The position numbers were made by a program, and so were the translations under genes. Source: CAMLIZ01 sp966212505 (GTDB lineage Bacteria; Pseudomonadota; Gammaproteobacteria; Burkholderiales; Burkholderiaceae_C). Taken from it: DNA of 64,000 nucleotides. A model generated the notes under the pieces. That model saw nothing but the letters and a program-made list of their open reading frames with translations, ran no database searches and was not told the origin of the DNA. Positions within the stretch are counted from its first letter, which is position 1; each line of letters begins with the position of its first letter. Of the stretch, positions 1 through 8,983 are shown piece after piece. The DNA lies in contig CBIHRS010000004.1 of NCBI GenBank assembly GCA_966212505.1, positions 135,807 through 199,806 of the forward strand. Direction: 5' to 3'.

Positions 1-587
1 ATGACCTGCACACGGCGGCCGGCGGGCAGCGCCTTCAGCGGCGACACCATCTCGTCGAGGATGCCCTTGCCCTTGGGCGTGAGCGTGGCGCTGCCCGACT
101 CGAATTCGACGATGCGGTTGGCCAGCGCGTTGTCGATCACGCCCTGCTCGTTGGACGCCACACGCAGGCCATTGCGCACCGTGTAGGTCGGGTTGAGCTG
201 GGTCGACATCGCGCTCACAAGCTGCTGCCGCGTCGCCTCGTTGCCCACCTCGCCCTTCAGGTCGATGTTGTTGCCACTGATCGCCAGCTGGCCATGGCTC
301 ACCTGCTTGAGGTCGGGCGAGATCAGGCGCTGCACATAGGTGCTCCAGCTCGGCGGCGCCACCACCGGGCCGATGGCCAGCTGGTCGACCACGCGGTCGG
401 CGCCGTACACCTCGCGCGCCTTCTGCAGGATGGCCTGGCGGGTGGATTCATCAGGCACGGTGCCGGCCACGACCACCGCATTGGGCACCGGGGGCTGCAC
501 CGCAGCAGGCGTTGCCATGGCGCCCATTGCGAGGCAGGCCAGGGCCACCAGGGCCGATGCCGGGCGAAGAAGAGAAGTCATCGTCAT
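1..587 (-). CDS. T6SS-associated OmpA-domain protein (partial)
   Basis: The gene is cut by the left edge; about 195 residues from the N-terminus are visible. It begins with a signal-peptide-like stretch (basic start, then ALVALACLAMGAMA). Next come about 120 residues that include a BON-like segment (VVVAGTVPDESTRQAI). The visible part ends at the start of an OmpA/MotB-type peptidoglycan-binding domain (VEFESGSATLTPKGKGILDE). OmpA-type domains anchor secretion machinery to the cell wall. TssL in this locus lacks such a domain, so this separate protein (TagN-like in position) probably supplies it. The start ATG overlaps the tagF stop by 4 bp (ATGA), so the two are probably translationally coupled. 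The domain assignment is good; the exact role is inferred from context. Confidence 0.8.
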   Translation of the reverse strand, partial: MTMTSLLRPASALVALACLAMGAMATPAAVQPPVPNAVVVAGTVPDESTRQAILQKAREVYGADRVVDQLAIGPVVAPPSWSTYVQRLISPDLKQVSHGQLAISGNNIDLKGEVGNEATRQQLVSAMSTQLNPTYTVRNGLRVASNEQGVIDNALANRIVEFESGSATLTPKGKGILDEMVSPLKALPAGRRVQV

Positions 588-1573
588 TGCCCCAGAAAGG
601 CTTCAATGAAACCATCGAACGCGACCTGCAGCGGCAGGTCGGGCTGCTGCAGGTGGCTGGAGAGCTTGCGCAGGCCATACGACTGGTCGACCATCTCCTC
701 GACCCAGTCGGCATTGGCCACCGGGATCAGGTCTTCGTCGGCCGCCTGCGGATCGACCAGCGCGCGGAAGGTGCGCGCCGAGGCGCCGTTGAAGCCGAGG
801 ATGAGCTGGTGCAGCGGCGCGCTGCGCACGAATACCGCCAGCTCGAAGTCGTGCCGGCAGAGAAACGGCGTGATCAGCGCCAGCCACAGCGAGCACACCA
901 GCGGCCGGTACAACGGATCCTGTGCCACCGGCAGCACCAGGCCGCGCTCCATCTGCGTCACGCCCTGCGTGATCACCGGCTGCAGCAGCAGGCCGATGGC
1001 GAGCATGGTCTGCCGCAGCGAGAGCGTGTGGCCCGACTGGCGCAGCTGCGCTTCCAGCCCGCCGATGGTGTGGATGCCCAGGAAGTCCGCGAAGTTGGGC
1101 GCATAGGCCTGCGGGTCGACGTCGATCTCGATCGAGGTGCGCGCCGCTTCGGCGAGCACCGTGCCGAGGTCGGCCCCCGAGTCGCAGGCCTGGCGCGACA
1201 AGGCCTCGAGCTTCGTCCACAACCGTGCGAGCGCGGTCGGCGAGCTGGCCAGGAAACCTTGCGATGCCTGCGGCACATCGAACATGCCGGCCATCACGAA
1301 CGGAAAGCGCCGGCCCGAGGCATCGCTGCTGGCGACGAGGTGGCCCGCCAGGGCCACGCGGCCTTGCGTGCCGAGGAAGGCGAAGTGCGCCGGAGGCACC
1401 TGGTCGTACACCAGCTTCCAGCGCGTGTCGGCCGCGATCAGCTCCATGCCCTGGGTGAGCCAGCGGTCGAGCGTCTGCGTCAATTGCGCATGGCCGACGC
1501 TGCGCACGAAGTCGCCGCGCGCAGGCAGCTTGCCGAAGTAGGCGATGGTGACGGGAGAGGAGACGCGGTTCAT
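584..1573 (-). CDS. tagF: TagF, T6SS-associated regulatory protein
   Basis: A 329-residue cytoplasmic protein of the TagF/ImpM family. The N-terminus has the family signature (YFGKLPARGDFV near residues 12-23), followed by RWKLVYDQ, GHLVASSDASGRRFPFV and a C-terminal region typical of the longer TagF proteins. In Pseudomonas aeruginosa, TagF is a post-translational repressor of T6SS assembly that works by sequestering Fha. No fha gene is visible in this window, so the partner here is unknown. Its ATG overlaps the tssM stop by one base (TGATG), and its own stop overlaps the OmpA-domain gene, so it sits in the middle of a coupled tssM-tagF-ompA unit. Confidence 0.92.
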   Translation of the reverse strand: MNRVSSPVTIAYFGKLPARGDFVRSVGHAQLTQTLDRWLTQGMELIAADTRWKLVYDQVPPAHFAFLGTQGRVALAGHLVASSDASGRRFPFVMAGMFDVPQASQGFLASSPTALARLWTKLEALSRQACDSGADLGTVLAEAARTSIEIDVDPQAYAPNFADFLGIHTIGGLEAQLRQSGHTLSLRQTMLAIGLLLQPVITQGVTQMERGLVLPVAQDPLYRPLVCSLWLALITPFLCRHDFELAVFVRSAPLHQLILGFNGASARTFRALVDPQAADEDLIPVANADWVEEMVDQSYGLRKLSSHLQQPDLPLQVAFDGFIEAFLGQ

Positions 1574-4500
1574 CAGTGCGCTCCGTGAGTTGCTGGCGCG
1601 GGCGTCGGCACCGCCGCGTTCGTGGCCGCCATGTTGGCGGCACTGGCGGCCGCGCTGGCCGGCGCGCCTGCGACCACGGGCAGTGCCGAGGGCGCGGTCA
1701 TCGTCACCGCAGCCGGCAGCTTGACGCCGCGCAGGTTGTTGCTGCCCGAGGCCGATTCGGCCGAAGCGCCGGCCGAGGTCACCTGCCCCGGCGTGCTGAT
1801 GATGCGCAGCTTGACCGAGACCCCGAGCCTGTCCTTCGGCCAGGTCATCTCGAACAACGATGCATCCAGGCGCTTGCGCTGCGCCGCCGCCACCATGCGC
1901 TCGAGGCCGAACGAGCCCGGCTCGCTGAGGAACTCGATCGTGCGGCCGTCGAAGGCCACGCCGGTGATGCGCACGCCACTGCCGGCCTTGGGGCCGGGCC
2001 AGACGAAATCGGTCCAGGCCGGCGCGCTGTTGCGGTAGCGCAGCACCTGCCCGTCGATGTCGATCGTGTACTCCGACAGGCCCGAGATCGGCATCGGCAT
2101 GATCTGGAAGCGCGTCTGGTTGGCCTCGGCCGGCGCAGACGAACCGCCGCCGCCACCACCGCCCGCGCCGCCCAGCGGCGACACCCACTTGGTGAACTGC
2201 GTGGTGAAGTCGGGGTTGAGGCGCACGCCCATCTCCGCCCACTGGCGGGGCGTGATCTCGTCGCCGCGGCGCAGCACCAGCGTGCCCAGCGCTTCGCTCT
2301 GGAACTTGGCGATCGCCCCATCGGGGCCGAACATCTTCGCGATCTCAGCTTGGCCCGCCTCCACGCGCGACGCGGTGTCGAACGGGTACTTGGGCGCGAG
2401 GTTGCGCTGGAAGGGCTCGTACACCTGCGCGGTCCACACGCGGTTGATCTCCGCCTCGGCCGGCGGCACCAGCACCGCAAAGGCCTGCATCAGCGGCCGC
2501 ACCAGCAGCGGCCGCAGCGTGGCCTTGGCCGAATCGGTCATGCCGGTGAGCATCTGCTCGTCGACGAAGCGCAATGCCTCGGCCAGGTCGGAGCCGCTGC
2601 CATCGAGCGTCTGCGCCATCAGCGTGCGCGAGGCCGGGCCGGGGTCGCCCTGGTTCTTGATCTGGTTGAACTTAGTGCGGATCTTCGACAGGTGCTCGAG
2701 GTAGGTCTTGGCCAGCGAACCCGATTCGCCGCGCGTGCCCATCAGCCGCGAGATGCCCGCGAACTCCTTGCCGATGGGGCCCATCGGGATCTCGCTCTTC
2801 GGGCCTTCACCCAGGTTGAGGTTCACGTCCACGCCCTGCGGCGACTGGCGCAGGATGGTCTGCTTGAACCAGGCCATGAATCCGCGCTGGGTGTCCTTGA
2901 GCTTCTCATTGATCAGCGAGGGGTTGTCCCACGAGGTTTCGTCGAACAGCGTGACCAGCACCTTGTTGACCGGCGAGTTGGTCGGGTCGCCGAGTCGGTT
3001 CATGCGCGCCACCGCGTTCTCGAAGCCGCCAAACTCCTGCACCGTGATGCCCTGCAGGAACTTCTTCCATTCGGCCACGTACTCGGTCTTGTACATCTCG
3101 ACCAGTGCCTTCTGGATCTGCTCGGGGCTGCCCTCGAGCGTGAGGTCGTCGTGGGCCGCGGTCTTCAGCACCCAGTCGGAGCTCTGCAGGTCCTTGCTGG
3201 CCGCGTCCTTGATCGCGCCCTGCACGTACTTGCTCCAGGCATCGCGGGTGAAGGCGCCGTTGATCGAGTACGAGCCCGCGATCACCTCGCGGTCCTGTTC
3301 GCCGACGATGCGCAGCACCGTCATCGGCGGGAAGCGCGTGGCCGCACGCGACTTGATCTCGCTGTACACGCGCTCGCGCGCCGGCATGCCACGCACCACG
3401 CGGCGCAGGTTCTCGCGCGTGTTGTCGACCAGCGTCAGGTTGTTCTTCAGCTGCGGAAAGGCCGGATCGGTGGTCTGTGCGACCACGAAGCTCAGCATGC
3501 GCTCGGCGCTGCGGATCAGCTGCTCGCGCGGCATGGTGCCGCGGTTGGCCTCGAGCCAGCCGCGCCAGAAGCGCGTGATCTGGTCGGTGAGGTGGCCAGG
3601 CTCCATGCGCTGGCGGTCGGCCAGCATCAGGTAGGTCTTGAGCGCGTTGTAGGCGTCTTCCACGCTCTCGGTTGACGCGGCCTGGTAGCCGCCCTGGGTG
3701 CTCACGCGCACCACGCTGATGCTCTGTGCGCCCGAGGTCGGTGTGCGGGTCATCGGCTGCAGCTGGGCCGCATTGGCATTCACCTCGGTCAGGTAGGCCT
3801 CGATGCTCTCGGCCACCGGCGCCAGCATCACCTCGCGCACGCCGGCGAAGTATTCCTCGCGCAGCTTGCGCTCGATCGCGTCGCCCTGATAGAGGCCGAG
3901 GCTCACGCTCATCGGCCGCTGCGCGCGCCAGCTCTGCAGCTGCTCGATGCGGTCCTGCAGAATCTCGAGCGCCTCGATGCGCGACTGCAGGTCGGTGCGG
4001 TCCTTCTGCAGCTTCACCGCCTTGGTGATGTCGGCATCCACGTTGGCCAGCAGCTGCCGGTTGCCGGCATACGACCAGGCCCAGCCGCCCAGCACCACGC
4101 CCAGTGCCACCACCGAGGCGGCGAACACGCCGTAGCGCAGCTTCAGCTTCTGCCGGCTCGCATGCTGGCGCACCAGGTTGCGGTCGGCGAAGATGACCTT
4201 CTGGAACAGGTCCTTCAGGAAGAAGCCGTTCTGCGAATACACGGCCGCGGTGGTGCGCGGCTTGAGGTCGAGCGCGAACTGCTGCGCGATGCGTTCACTG
4301 GCGCGGCTGTTCGACGAGCCCTCCTGCACCGAGCTCGTGAAGTAGAAGCCGCGGAACACCGGCCGGTACTGGTAGGGGTTCTCCTCGAACAGCGTGCCGA
4401 TGAAGGAGCGCAGCGCCGGCTTCAGCGCCGCGAATTCCAGCGGGAAGGTCAGCACGCCCGGCGGCAGGCCCTCGCCGCGATGCATCGACATGCGGGTGAC

Positions 4501-5445
4501 CGACATGTCCTTCAGGCCTTCGAACAGCTCGTCGAAATGCCTGTCGAACTGCGCGATCGCATCGGTCTTGCCGTCGGCCTGGTAGGGCAGCGTCGCGCCC
4601 CACACACGGTCGCGCTCGGCCGGGTCGCGGTCTTCGAAGAATTCGGCGAAGCCGGCGATCAGGTCGGCCTTGCTGAACATCACGTACACCGGCGCGAACA
4701 CCTCGAGCTGCTCGGTCAGCTCCTGCACGCGCTGGCGCAGCTGCTTGGCCAGCGTGATCGCGAAGTCGGGCCGCTGGCCGACGATGTCGGCCACGCTGGC
4801 GGCGATGAGGATGCCATTGATCGGCGCCTTGGGACGGTGCTTCTTCAGCAGCGACAGGAAGCCGCGCCACTCTTCGCGGTCTTCCTCATGCACTGCATAG
4901 CGTCCGGCGGTATCCAGCAGGATGCCTTCGCTGGTGAAGAACCAGTCGCAGTTGCGCGTGCCGCCGATGCCCTGGATGATGTTGTCGGTCTGCTCGGCGA
5001 ACGGGAACTTCAGGCCCGAGCGCACGATGGCCGTGCTCTTGCCCGCCGCCGGGTTGCCGATCACCATGTACCAGGGCAGCTCGTACAGCGCGGCCGAGCC
5101 CGAGAGCTGGCCGAGCTTGGAGGTCTTGATCGTCTTGACCGCCTCGCCCATGCGCGTGCGCAGCGCCTCCACCTCGGTCTTCTTCGCGTTCGGCGCCTTC
5201 TTGGCCGCCTGCGCGGCCTGCTGGTCCAGCGCCTGCTCCAGGCCCTGCGCGGCCTTGCGCGCACGCCAGCGCCTGACCAGCCACACCACCAGCCAGATCA
5301 GCAACACCGCCCCCAGCGTCAGCCCGGCCCAGACGAGCGCGATGCTCAGCTGGTCGGCGCCGATGAACAGGAACGCGGCGAGGGCCAGGAAACCGAGCAC
5401 GCTGAGCACGCGGACATCGGTGAGGAGGCTCCAGAATCGACTCAT
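1573..5445 (-). CDS. tssM: TssM (IcmF), T6SS inner-membrane complex ATPase-like protein
   Basis: 1290 residues; the usual TssM length is about 1100-1300. Two N-terminal membrane helices (about residues 12-30 and 36-57) are followed by a cytoplasmic domain with a Walker A motif (GNPAAGKST, about residue 130) and a Walker-B-like LLDTAGRYA. A third helix lies near the middle (FAASVVALGVVLGGWAW), then a large periplasmic region with the IcmF-related and C-terminal domains. TssM links the cytoplasmic baseplate to the TssJ lipoprotein through TssL. The ATG at 5445 (MSRFWSLL) was chosen because the longer frame upstream has no membrane-protein character and would run into the preceding gene. A gly/ser-rich loop (GGAGGGGGGGSS) precedes the C-terminal domain. 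The C-terminal tail is Ala/Pro-rich. Confidence 0.96.
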   Translation of the reverse strand: MSRFWSLLTDVRVLSVLGFLALAAFLFIGADQLSIALVWAGLTLGAVLLIWLVVWLVRRWRARKAAQGLEQALDQQAAQAAKKAPNAKKTEVEALRTRMGEAVKTIKTSKLGQLSGSAALYELPWYMVIGNPAAGKSTAIVRSGLKFPFAEQTDNIIQGIGGTRNCDWFFTSEGILLDTAGRYAVHEEDREEWRGFLSLLKKHRPKAPINGILIAASVADIVGQRPDFAITLAKQLRQRVQELTEQLEVFAPVYVMFSKADLIAGFAEFFEDRDPAERDRVWGATLPYQADGKTDAIAQFDRHFDELFEGLKDMSVTRMSMHRGEGLPPGVLTFPLEFAALKPALRSFIGTLFEENPYQYRPVFRGFYFTSSVQEGSSNSRASERIAQQFALDLKPRTTAAVYSQNGFFLKDLFQKVIFADRNLVRQHASRQKLKLRYGVFAASVVALGVVLGGWAWSYAGNRQLLANVDADITKAVKLQKDRTDLQSRIEALEILQDRIEQLQSWRAQRPMSVSLGLYQGDAIERKLREEYFAGVREVMLAPVAESIEAYLTEVNANAAQLQPMTRTPTSGAQSISVVRVSTQGGYQAASTESVEDAYNALKTYLMLADRQRMEPGHLTDQITRFWRGWLEANRGTMPREQLIRSAERMLSFVVAQTTDPAFPQLKNNLTLVDNTRENLRRVVRGMPARERVYSEIKSRAATRFPPMTVLRIVGEQDREVIAGSYSINGAFTRDAWSKYVQGAIKDAASKDLQSSDWVLKTAAHDDLTLEGSPEQIQKALVEMYKTEYVAEWKKFLQGITVQEFGGFENAVARMNRLGDPTNSPVNKVLVTLFDETSWDNPSLINEKLKDTQRGFMAWFKQTILRQSPQGVDVNLNLGEGPKSEIPMGPIGKEFAGISRLMGTRGESGSLAKTYLEHLSKIRTKFNQIKNQGDPGPASRTLMAQTLDGSGSDLAEALRFVDEQMLTGMTDSAKATLRPLLVRPLMQAFAVLVPPAEAEINRVWTAQVYEPFQRNLAPKYPFDTASRVEAGQAEIAKMFGPDGAIAKFQSEALGTLVLRRGDEITPRQWAEMGVRLNPDFTTQFTKWVSPLGGAGGGGGGGSSAPAEANQTRFQIMPMPISGLSEYTIDIDGQVLRYRNSAPAWTDFVWPGPKAGSGVRITGVAFDGRTIEFLSEPGSFGLERMVAAAQRKRLDASLFEMTWPKDRLGVSVKLRIISTPGQVTSAGASAESASGSNNLRGVKLPAAVTMTAPSALPVVAGAPASAAASAANMAATNAAVPTPAPATHGAH

Positions 5446-5513
5446 GGGATGGCGGGGAAACGACGTTGCGGCGAACCGCGGGTTGATCTCTTGGGAACTC
5501 GGTGCGCCGCGGG

Positions 5514-7007
5514 TCAGCCCGCTGGCGCCGTGGCAACTGGCGCGGGCTCGGGCGGCGGCCACAGCAGGGCCGCCATGCGGTCGAACGGATCGGCGTTGCT
5601 CAGCGCGAGCGCCGGCTCGCGGTGCTGCTGCACATGGATGGCCGCGAGCGCGAGCATCGCCGGCGCAGAAGCGACGCCCATCGCCCCGCCGACGTTGCCG
5701 ACGCAGCGGCACTGCTCCACCGCGCTAAGGTGCGGCGCGGCATTTTGCAGCGCCTCGAACAATTCGCTGGTGCGTGAGCGCTGCAGGTCGGTATCGGTCA
5801 CCGCCAGCGCGATCGGTTCGGCAGGCCGCTGCGCGGCCTCGATCACCTGGCGCACGGCCTCGCTCATTTCCCTGGCGGCGATCCGGCCGCCATCGTCGGC
5901 GGATTTCTCGCGCCGCTGCAGCGACAGCCGATGCAGTTGCAGCGGCGCCTCGATGGCCCAGGGGATGCCCGAGGTGCCGGTCTCCAGCGCGGGCGGCGCC
6001 AGCAGCAGCGCTGCGGCCGCCTCGCCCGGCATCACGCCGGCAGGGCGCTGCGCCGTGAACAGCCGGCCGGCGGCATCGAGCGTCTCGATCACGTCTTCGC
6101 CGAGCATCGATTGCGCCGCCACCAGCAGCATCGGCTCGTCATGCTTCTCGCGATGCGCCAGCAGCAGCCGGCGCTCGGCATGTGCCAGCAGGCGCTCGCC
6201 GCTGGCCGCGGGCACCGCCTCGAGCAGCCATTCGAACGAACCGGCGCGCTGCGCCCACTGGCGCACACGCAACTCGGCCCACTGCGTCAGCCGCTGGCGC
6301 TGCCGCTCGGGCATGCGCTCGTCGAGTGCCCACAGCACGCGCAGCGGCGACCTGGCCATCGGCTGGCGCGCACGCGCCTGCATCGGGTGGTGCGCCGACA
6401 CCTGCTCGGCATGCGCCGCGGCGAGCGTCTCCGACGTTTCCTGCAGCAGCTGCAGCACCGGTTCCACGCACTGGTCGATCAGCGCCAGCGAGCGGATCGT
6501 CGCATCGTCGAACGCCTCGGCCGGGCCCGGCAGGTCGTCGGCCATCGCCTGTGCAAAGGCCTCGCTGTCGATGAAGGTGCAGCGGCGCGTGAACACGCCC
6601 ATGCCATCGCGATCGACCAGCTCACGATCGAGCGCCACTGGCGGCGGCTCGGCCGCCAGCGCGAGTGCAGCATCCGCCGTCTCGGCGCCGGGCAGCACGG
6701 CGTTCGCTGCCAGCAACCGCATCACCAGCAGGCGCTCCGCGGGTGCAGCCGCCGGCGCCGCGGGCTTGGCTGCGGCAGCTGCCGATGCGGAAGCCGCCGC
6801 AGCCGCCTGCGCCGTGGCCGCACGCCGCCACGCCCAACGCAGTGCGAGCACCCCACCCACGACGACCAGCGGCAGCACGATGAGGTACAGCACGATGTCG
6901 CGCGACTCGACGATGCGATGCGTCTGCTGCCAGCGCCACACGACGGCGGCCCAGACCAGCGCCGTCATCAGCAGCGCAACGAACACCCAGCGGAACAGCT
7001 TGAACAT
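5514..7007 (-). CDS. Unrecognised T6SS-locus membrane protein with thiolase-fold-like C-terminus
   Basis: 497 residues counted from the ATG at 7007 (MFKLFRWVF); a TTG five codons upstream is the alternative. There are two predicted membrane helices (about residues 7-25 and 38-60) and an Ala-rich linker. A long soluble part follows that I cannot assign firmly. The last third (ALAVTDTD, SELFEAL, then VGNVGGAMGVASAPAMLALA) is arranged like the C-terminal half of a beta-ketoacyl synthase or thiolase. No catalytic Cys-His-His set is evident, so a structural or degenerate version is likely. It sits 23 bp after the PAAR gene and 68 bp before tssM. Co-location argues for a role in the membrane complex or in tip loading; this is inference. 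Confidence 0.7.
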   Translation of the reverse strand: MFKLFRWVFVALLMTALVWAAVVWRWQQTHRIVESRDIVLYLIVLPLVVVGGVLALRWAWRRAATAQAAAAASASAAAAAKPAAPAAAPAERLLVMRLLAANAVLPGAETADAALALAAEPPPVALDRELVDRDGMGVFTRRCTFIDSEAFAQAMADDLPGPAEAFDDATIRSLALIDQCVEPVLQLLQETSETLAAAHAEQVSAHHPMQARARQPMARSPLRVLWALDERMPERQRQRLTQWAELRVRQWAQRAGSFEWLLEAVPAASGERLLAHAERRLLLAHREKHDEPMLLVAAQSMLGEDVIETLDAAGRLFTAQRPAGVMPGEAAAALLLAPPALETGTSGIPWAIEAPLQLHRLSLQRREKSADDGGRIAAREMSEAVRQVIEAAQRPAEPIALAVTDTDLQRSRTSELFEALQNAAPHLSAVEQCRCVGNVGGAMGVASAPAMLALAAIHVQQHREPALALSNADPFDRMAALLWPPPEPAPVATAPAG

Positions 7008-7030
7008 CGGGCCCGTCGGCAATCAGGAAT

Positions 7031-7297
7031 TCAGATGTCGGTGCTGACGGCCTGCGAGGCGATCAGCGTGGCGCCGCAGGCGCACTTGTCGCCATGGCGT
7101 GCGGCGGGCTTGCCGTCGATCAGCATCGTCGGGTCGCCGGTCACGATGGTGGTGGGACCATGGTTGCGCTTGGGGCAGGTGACCTTGTCGCCCACGCGCG
7201 CGATGCGCTTGCCGCCGGTGTCGGTGGCGGCCGCTGCCTCCACCACTTCGCCGCCATGGTCGGTCTTGTCGCCCAGCACGATGAAAGGTCTGCCCAT
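7031..7297 (-). CDS. PAAR-repeat T6SS spike-tip protein
   Basis: 88 residues, the size of a stand-alone PAAR protein. PAAR-type features are visible: RPFIVLGDKTDHGG at the start, GDKVTCPKRNHGPTTI in the middle, then DGKPAARHGDKCACGATLIA. The Cys and His residues are in positions that bind zinc at the cone apex in this family. PAAR proteins sharpen the VgrG trimer and can carry effectors. This one has no C-terminal extension, so it is a bare tip. It lies 21 bp downstream of the TagX-like peptidase gene and is probably co-transcribed with it. Confidence 0.93.
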   Translation of the reverse strand: MGRPFIVLGDKTDHGGEVVEAAAATDTGGKRIARVGDKVTCPKRNHGPTTIVTGDPTMLIDGKPAARHGDKCACGATLIASQAVSTDI

Positions 7298-7318
7298 GTC
7301 CGTTGCTCCCTCTGCGAT

Positions 7319-8185
7319 TCAGCTTGCATTCGCGGCGCTCTTGGGCAGGCCGCCCGCGCGCCGCAGTTCCACATGGCCCAGGTCGATGATCGAAGTCCAG
7401 CGGCCGCCCCAGGTGAGGCCCACCGACTCGGCTACCTCGCCATACAGCTGGTAGCCGCGCATCGCCCACGGATCCTTCTCGCTGATCACCAGCTTGCCGT
7501 CACGATAGAACGCGCTGTCGGCCGCGAGGCCGAACTGGTGATAGCTCTGGTTGGCCCCCGCCAGCGTGACCGTGGGGCCGCGGCTGCGCAGCAGCTCCTG
7601 CCGCTCGGGGCTGCGGTAGCCCTCGAGCAGCGCCATCTCGTAGCCGTGCTTCTCGCGCATGATCTTGAACACGAGCAGCAGGCGCTGGCGGAAATCGCCA
7701 TCGAGCGCGCCCCACTCGCGGCTTGCGCTCGACAGCATCGGCCGCTCGGCCTCGACCTCGCGCGTGGTGAACACCTCGGGCGGCAGCGGTGCCGGCGGCA
7801 CCAGCTGCTCGCCCTGCAGCAGCGCCGCGATCTGCGGATCGACGCGGCGGTGCGTGCCATCGTCATAGCCTTCGAGCAGCCGGCCGGTGCCGAACCACAA
7901 GGCCAGCAGCGACGGCGCCACGAGCGCGACCAACAGCGCGCCGGCGATGCCCCACTGCAGGGTGCCCCAACGCGACACGCCACCGGCAATGGCACGCACA
8001 CGGGATTCGATCGCGCCGAGCACGCGACCCACGAGGCCGCTCGCCTGCCGCGTGGCCTGCCAGCAATCGACCATATGGCGGCGAGTCCACGCGAACACGC
8101 CACGGCGCACCGCGGGCAGCACGAGCAAGGCCACGGCCGCCGTGACCAGCAGCAGATAGGCCGCGAGCATCACCCCCAGATTCAT
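7319..8185 (-). CDS. TagX-like membrane-anchored M15 peptidase
   Basis: 288 residues. Two N-terminal membrane helices (about 3-25 and 76-97) are followed by a periplasmic peptidase M15 (VanY/endolysin-type) domain. Zinc and catalytic motifs are complete: SYHQFGLAADSAF (His216, Asp223) and WGGRWTSIIDLGHVE (Asp268, His271). EGYRSPERQ precedes them, as in family members. In Acinetobacter, TagX is an L,D-endopeptidase needed for T6SS assembly, presumably by opening the cell wall for the apparatus. Position beside PAAR and tssL supports the same job here rather than an effector role. This is the first gene of the minus-strand transcript that continues into PAAR and tssM. The ATG at 8185 is the only start that includes the first helix. 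Confidence 0.86.
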   Translation of the reverse strand: MNLGVMLAAYLLLVTAAVALLVLPAVRRGVFAWTRRHMVDCWQATRQASGLVGRVLGAIESRVRAIAGGVSRWGTLQWGIAGALLVALVAPSLLALWFGTGRLLEGYDDGTHRRVDPQIAALLQGEQLVPPAPLPPEVFTTREVEAERPMLSSASREWGALDGDFRQRLLLVFKIMREKHGYEMALLEGYRSPERQELLRSRGPTVTLAGANQSYHQFGLAADSAFYRDGKLVISEKDPWAMRGYQLYGEVAESVGLTWGGRWTSIIDLGHVELRRAGGLPKSAANAS

Positions 8186-8225
8186 GGGGTGCCCCTCGGG
8201 CTATCGCCGCACAAAGCCTCGCGCC

Positions 8226-8231
8226 TACAAT
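8226..8231 (+). promoter_or_regulatory. Candidate -10 box for the inserted plus-strand gene
   Basis: TACAAT lies 41 bp before the GTG start of the Ala/Pro-rich gene, within the 87-bp divergent spacer shared with the M15 peptidase gene. I see no good -35 hexamer at 16-18 bp, so only the -10 is offered. Confidence 0.35.
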
Positions 8232-8272
8232 CCGGCCCCACGCGGCCGGCGCCAAAGCAAGAGGAGGACACA

Positions 8273-8959
8273 GTGGACGCACCCCGAGATTCACGAGCCC
8301 CTGGTGCGTCTGGTCCACCCACGCTGTTCGGCGCCACGCCGAAACCTGCCGCCGATGGCGACCTGAAGATCCTCTCTGCATTGCAGACCAGCCCGAGCGG
8401 CAAGCCGCCGGTGCGGCGCAAGTCGCTGTGGTTCGGCGCGGGAGCCGCCGCCGTCATCGCGGCCGGCGTGGGATACATCGCGTGGTCGCAGACACCGGAC
8501 GCCGAGACGGTTGCTTCAACGCCTGCGGCACCTTCGAGCCCCGCGGCCAGCGCAGCCGTCGCGGCTGCGCCTGCCACGCCCGTGGCAACCGCCGCCAGCT
8601 CGCCTGCGCCCAGCGCCTCGCCGATGGCCGCGCTCATCGAGAACACCCCTGCCGAGCCTGCGGCGGCAGCATCGGCGCCCGCACCGCAGGCGCAGACCGT
8701 CGCGCTGCATCCCGTCCCCGCTGCGCCTGCCGTGCCCAAGCCGGCACCGAAGACGCACGTGGCATCGGCACAGCCGCAGCACAAGGCCGCGGCACACAAG
8801 TCGCACGAAGCGGCTGCCCCTGCACCGGAAGCTTCACGCAAGGCAGCGGCTTCGAAGGATGCCGACGTCGACCTGCTGGAAGCGATGGTTGCGCATGTGC
8901 GCGGCAAGAACGCCGCGAAGAAGGCGCAACAGGCTGCTGCCGAAACGGGCAAGCCCTGA
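8273..8959 (+). CDS. Ala/Pro-rich single-pass membrane protein inside the T6SS locus
   Basis: 228 residues from a GTG with a strong ribosome-binding site (GAGGAGG at 8261-8267, 5 bp spacing). The layout is a cytoplasmic segment of about 50 residues (contains PPTLFGATP), one helix (about 51-71, SLWFGAGAAAVIAAGVGYIAW), and about 120 residues of Ala/Pro/Lys-rich low-complexity sequence. A short, more conserved-looking tail follows (DADVDLLEAMVAHVRGKNA). This TonB-like architecture suggests a protein spanning the periplasm. It is on the strand opposite to all its neighbours and converges on tssL with a 24-bp gap. I do not recognise a family. The local phrase PSLFGA also occurs at the TssL N-terminus, which may be chance. 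Confidence 0.75.
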   Translation: MDAPRDSRAPGASGPPTLFGATPKPAADGDLKILSALQTSPSGKPPVRRKSLWFGAGAAAVIAAGVGYIAWSQTPDAETVASTPAAPSSPAASAAVAAAPATPVATAASSPAPSASPMAALIENTPAEPAAAASAPAPQAQTVALHPVPAAPAVPKPAPKTHVASAQPQHKAAAHKSHEAAAPAPEASRKAAASKDADVDLLEAMVAHVRGKNAAKKAQQAAAETGKP

Positions 8960-8983
8960 GCTGCAGGGACGGCACGACGGCGG

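Noticed and set aside
4162..7047. A 961-codon open frame on the plus strand opposite tssM and its neighbour
   Set aside because: It is antisense to well-supported T6SS genes, has Arg/Ala/Leu-skewed low-complexity translation and no domain; a typical high-GC shadow.
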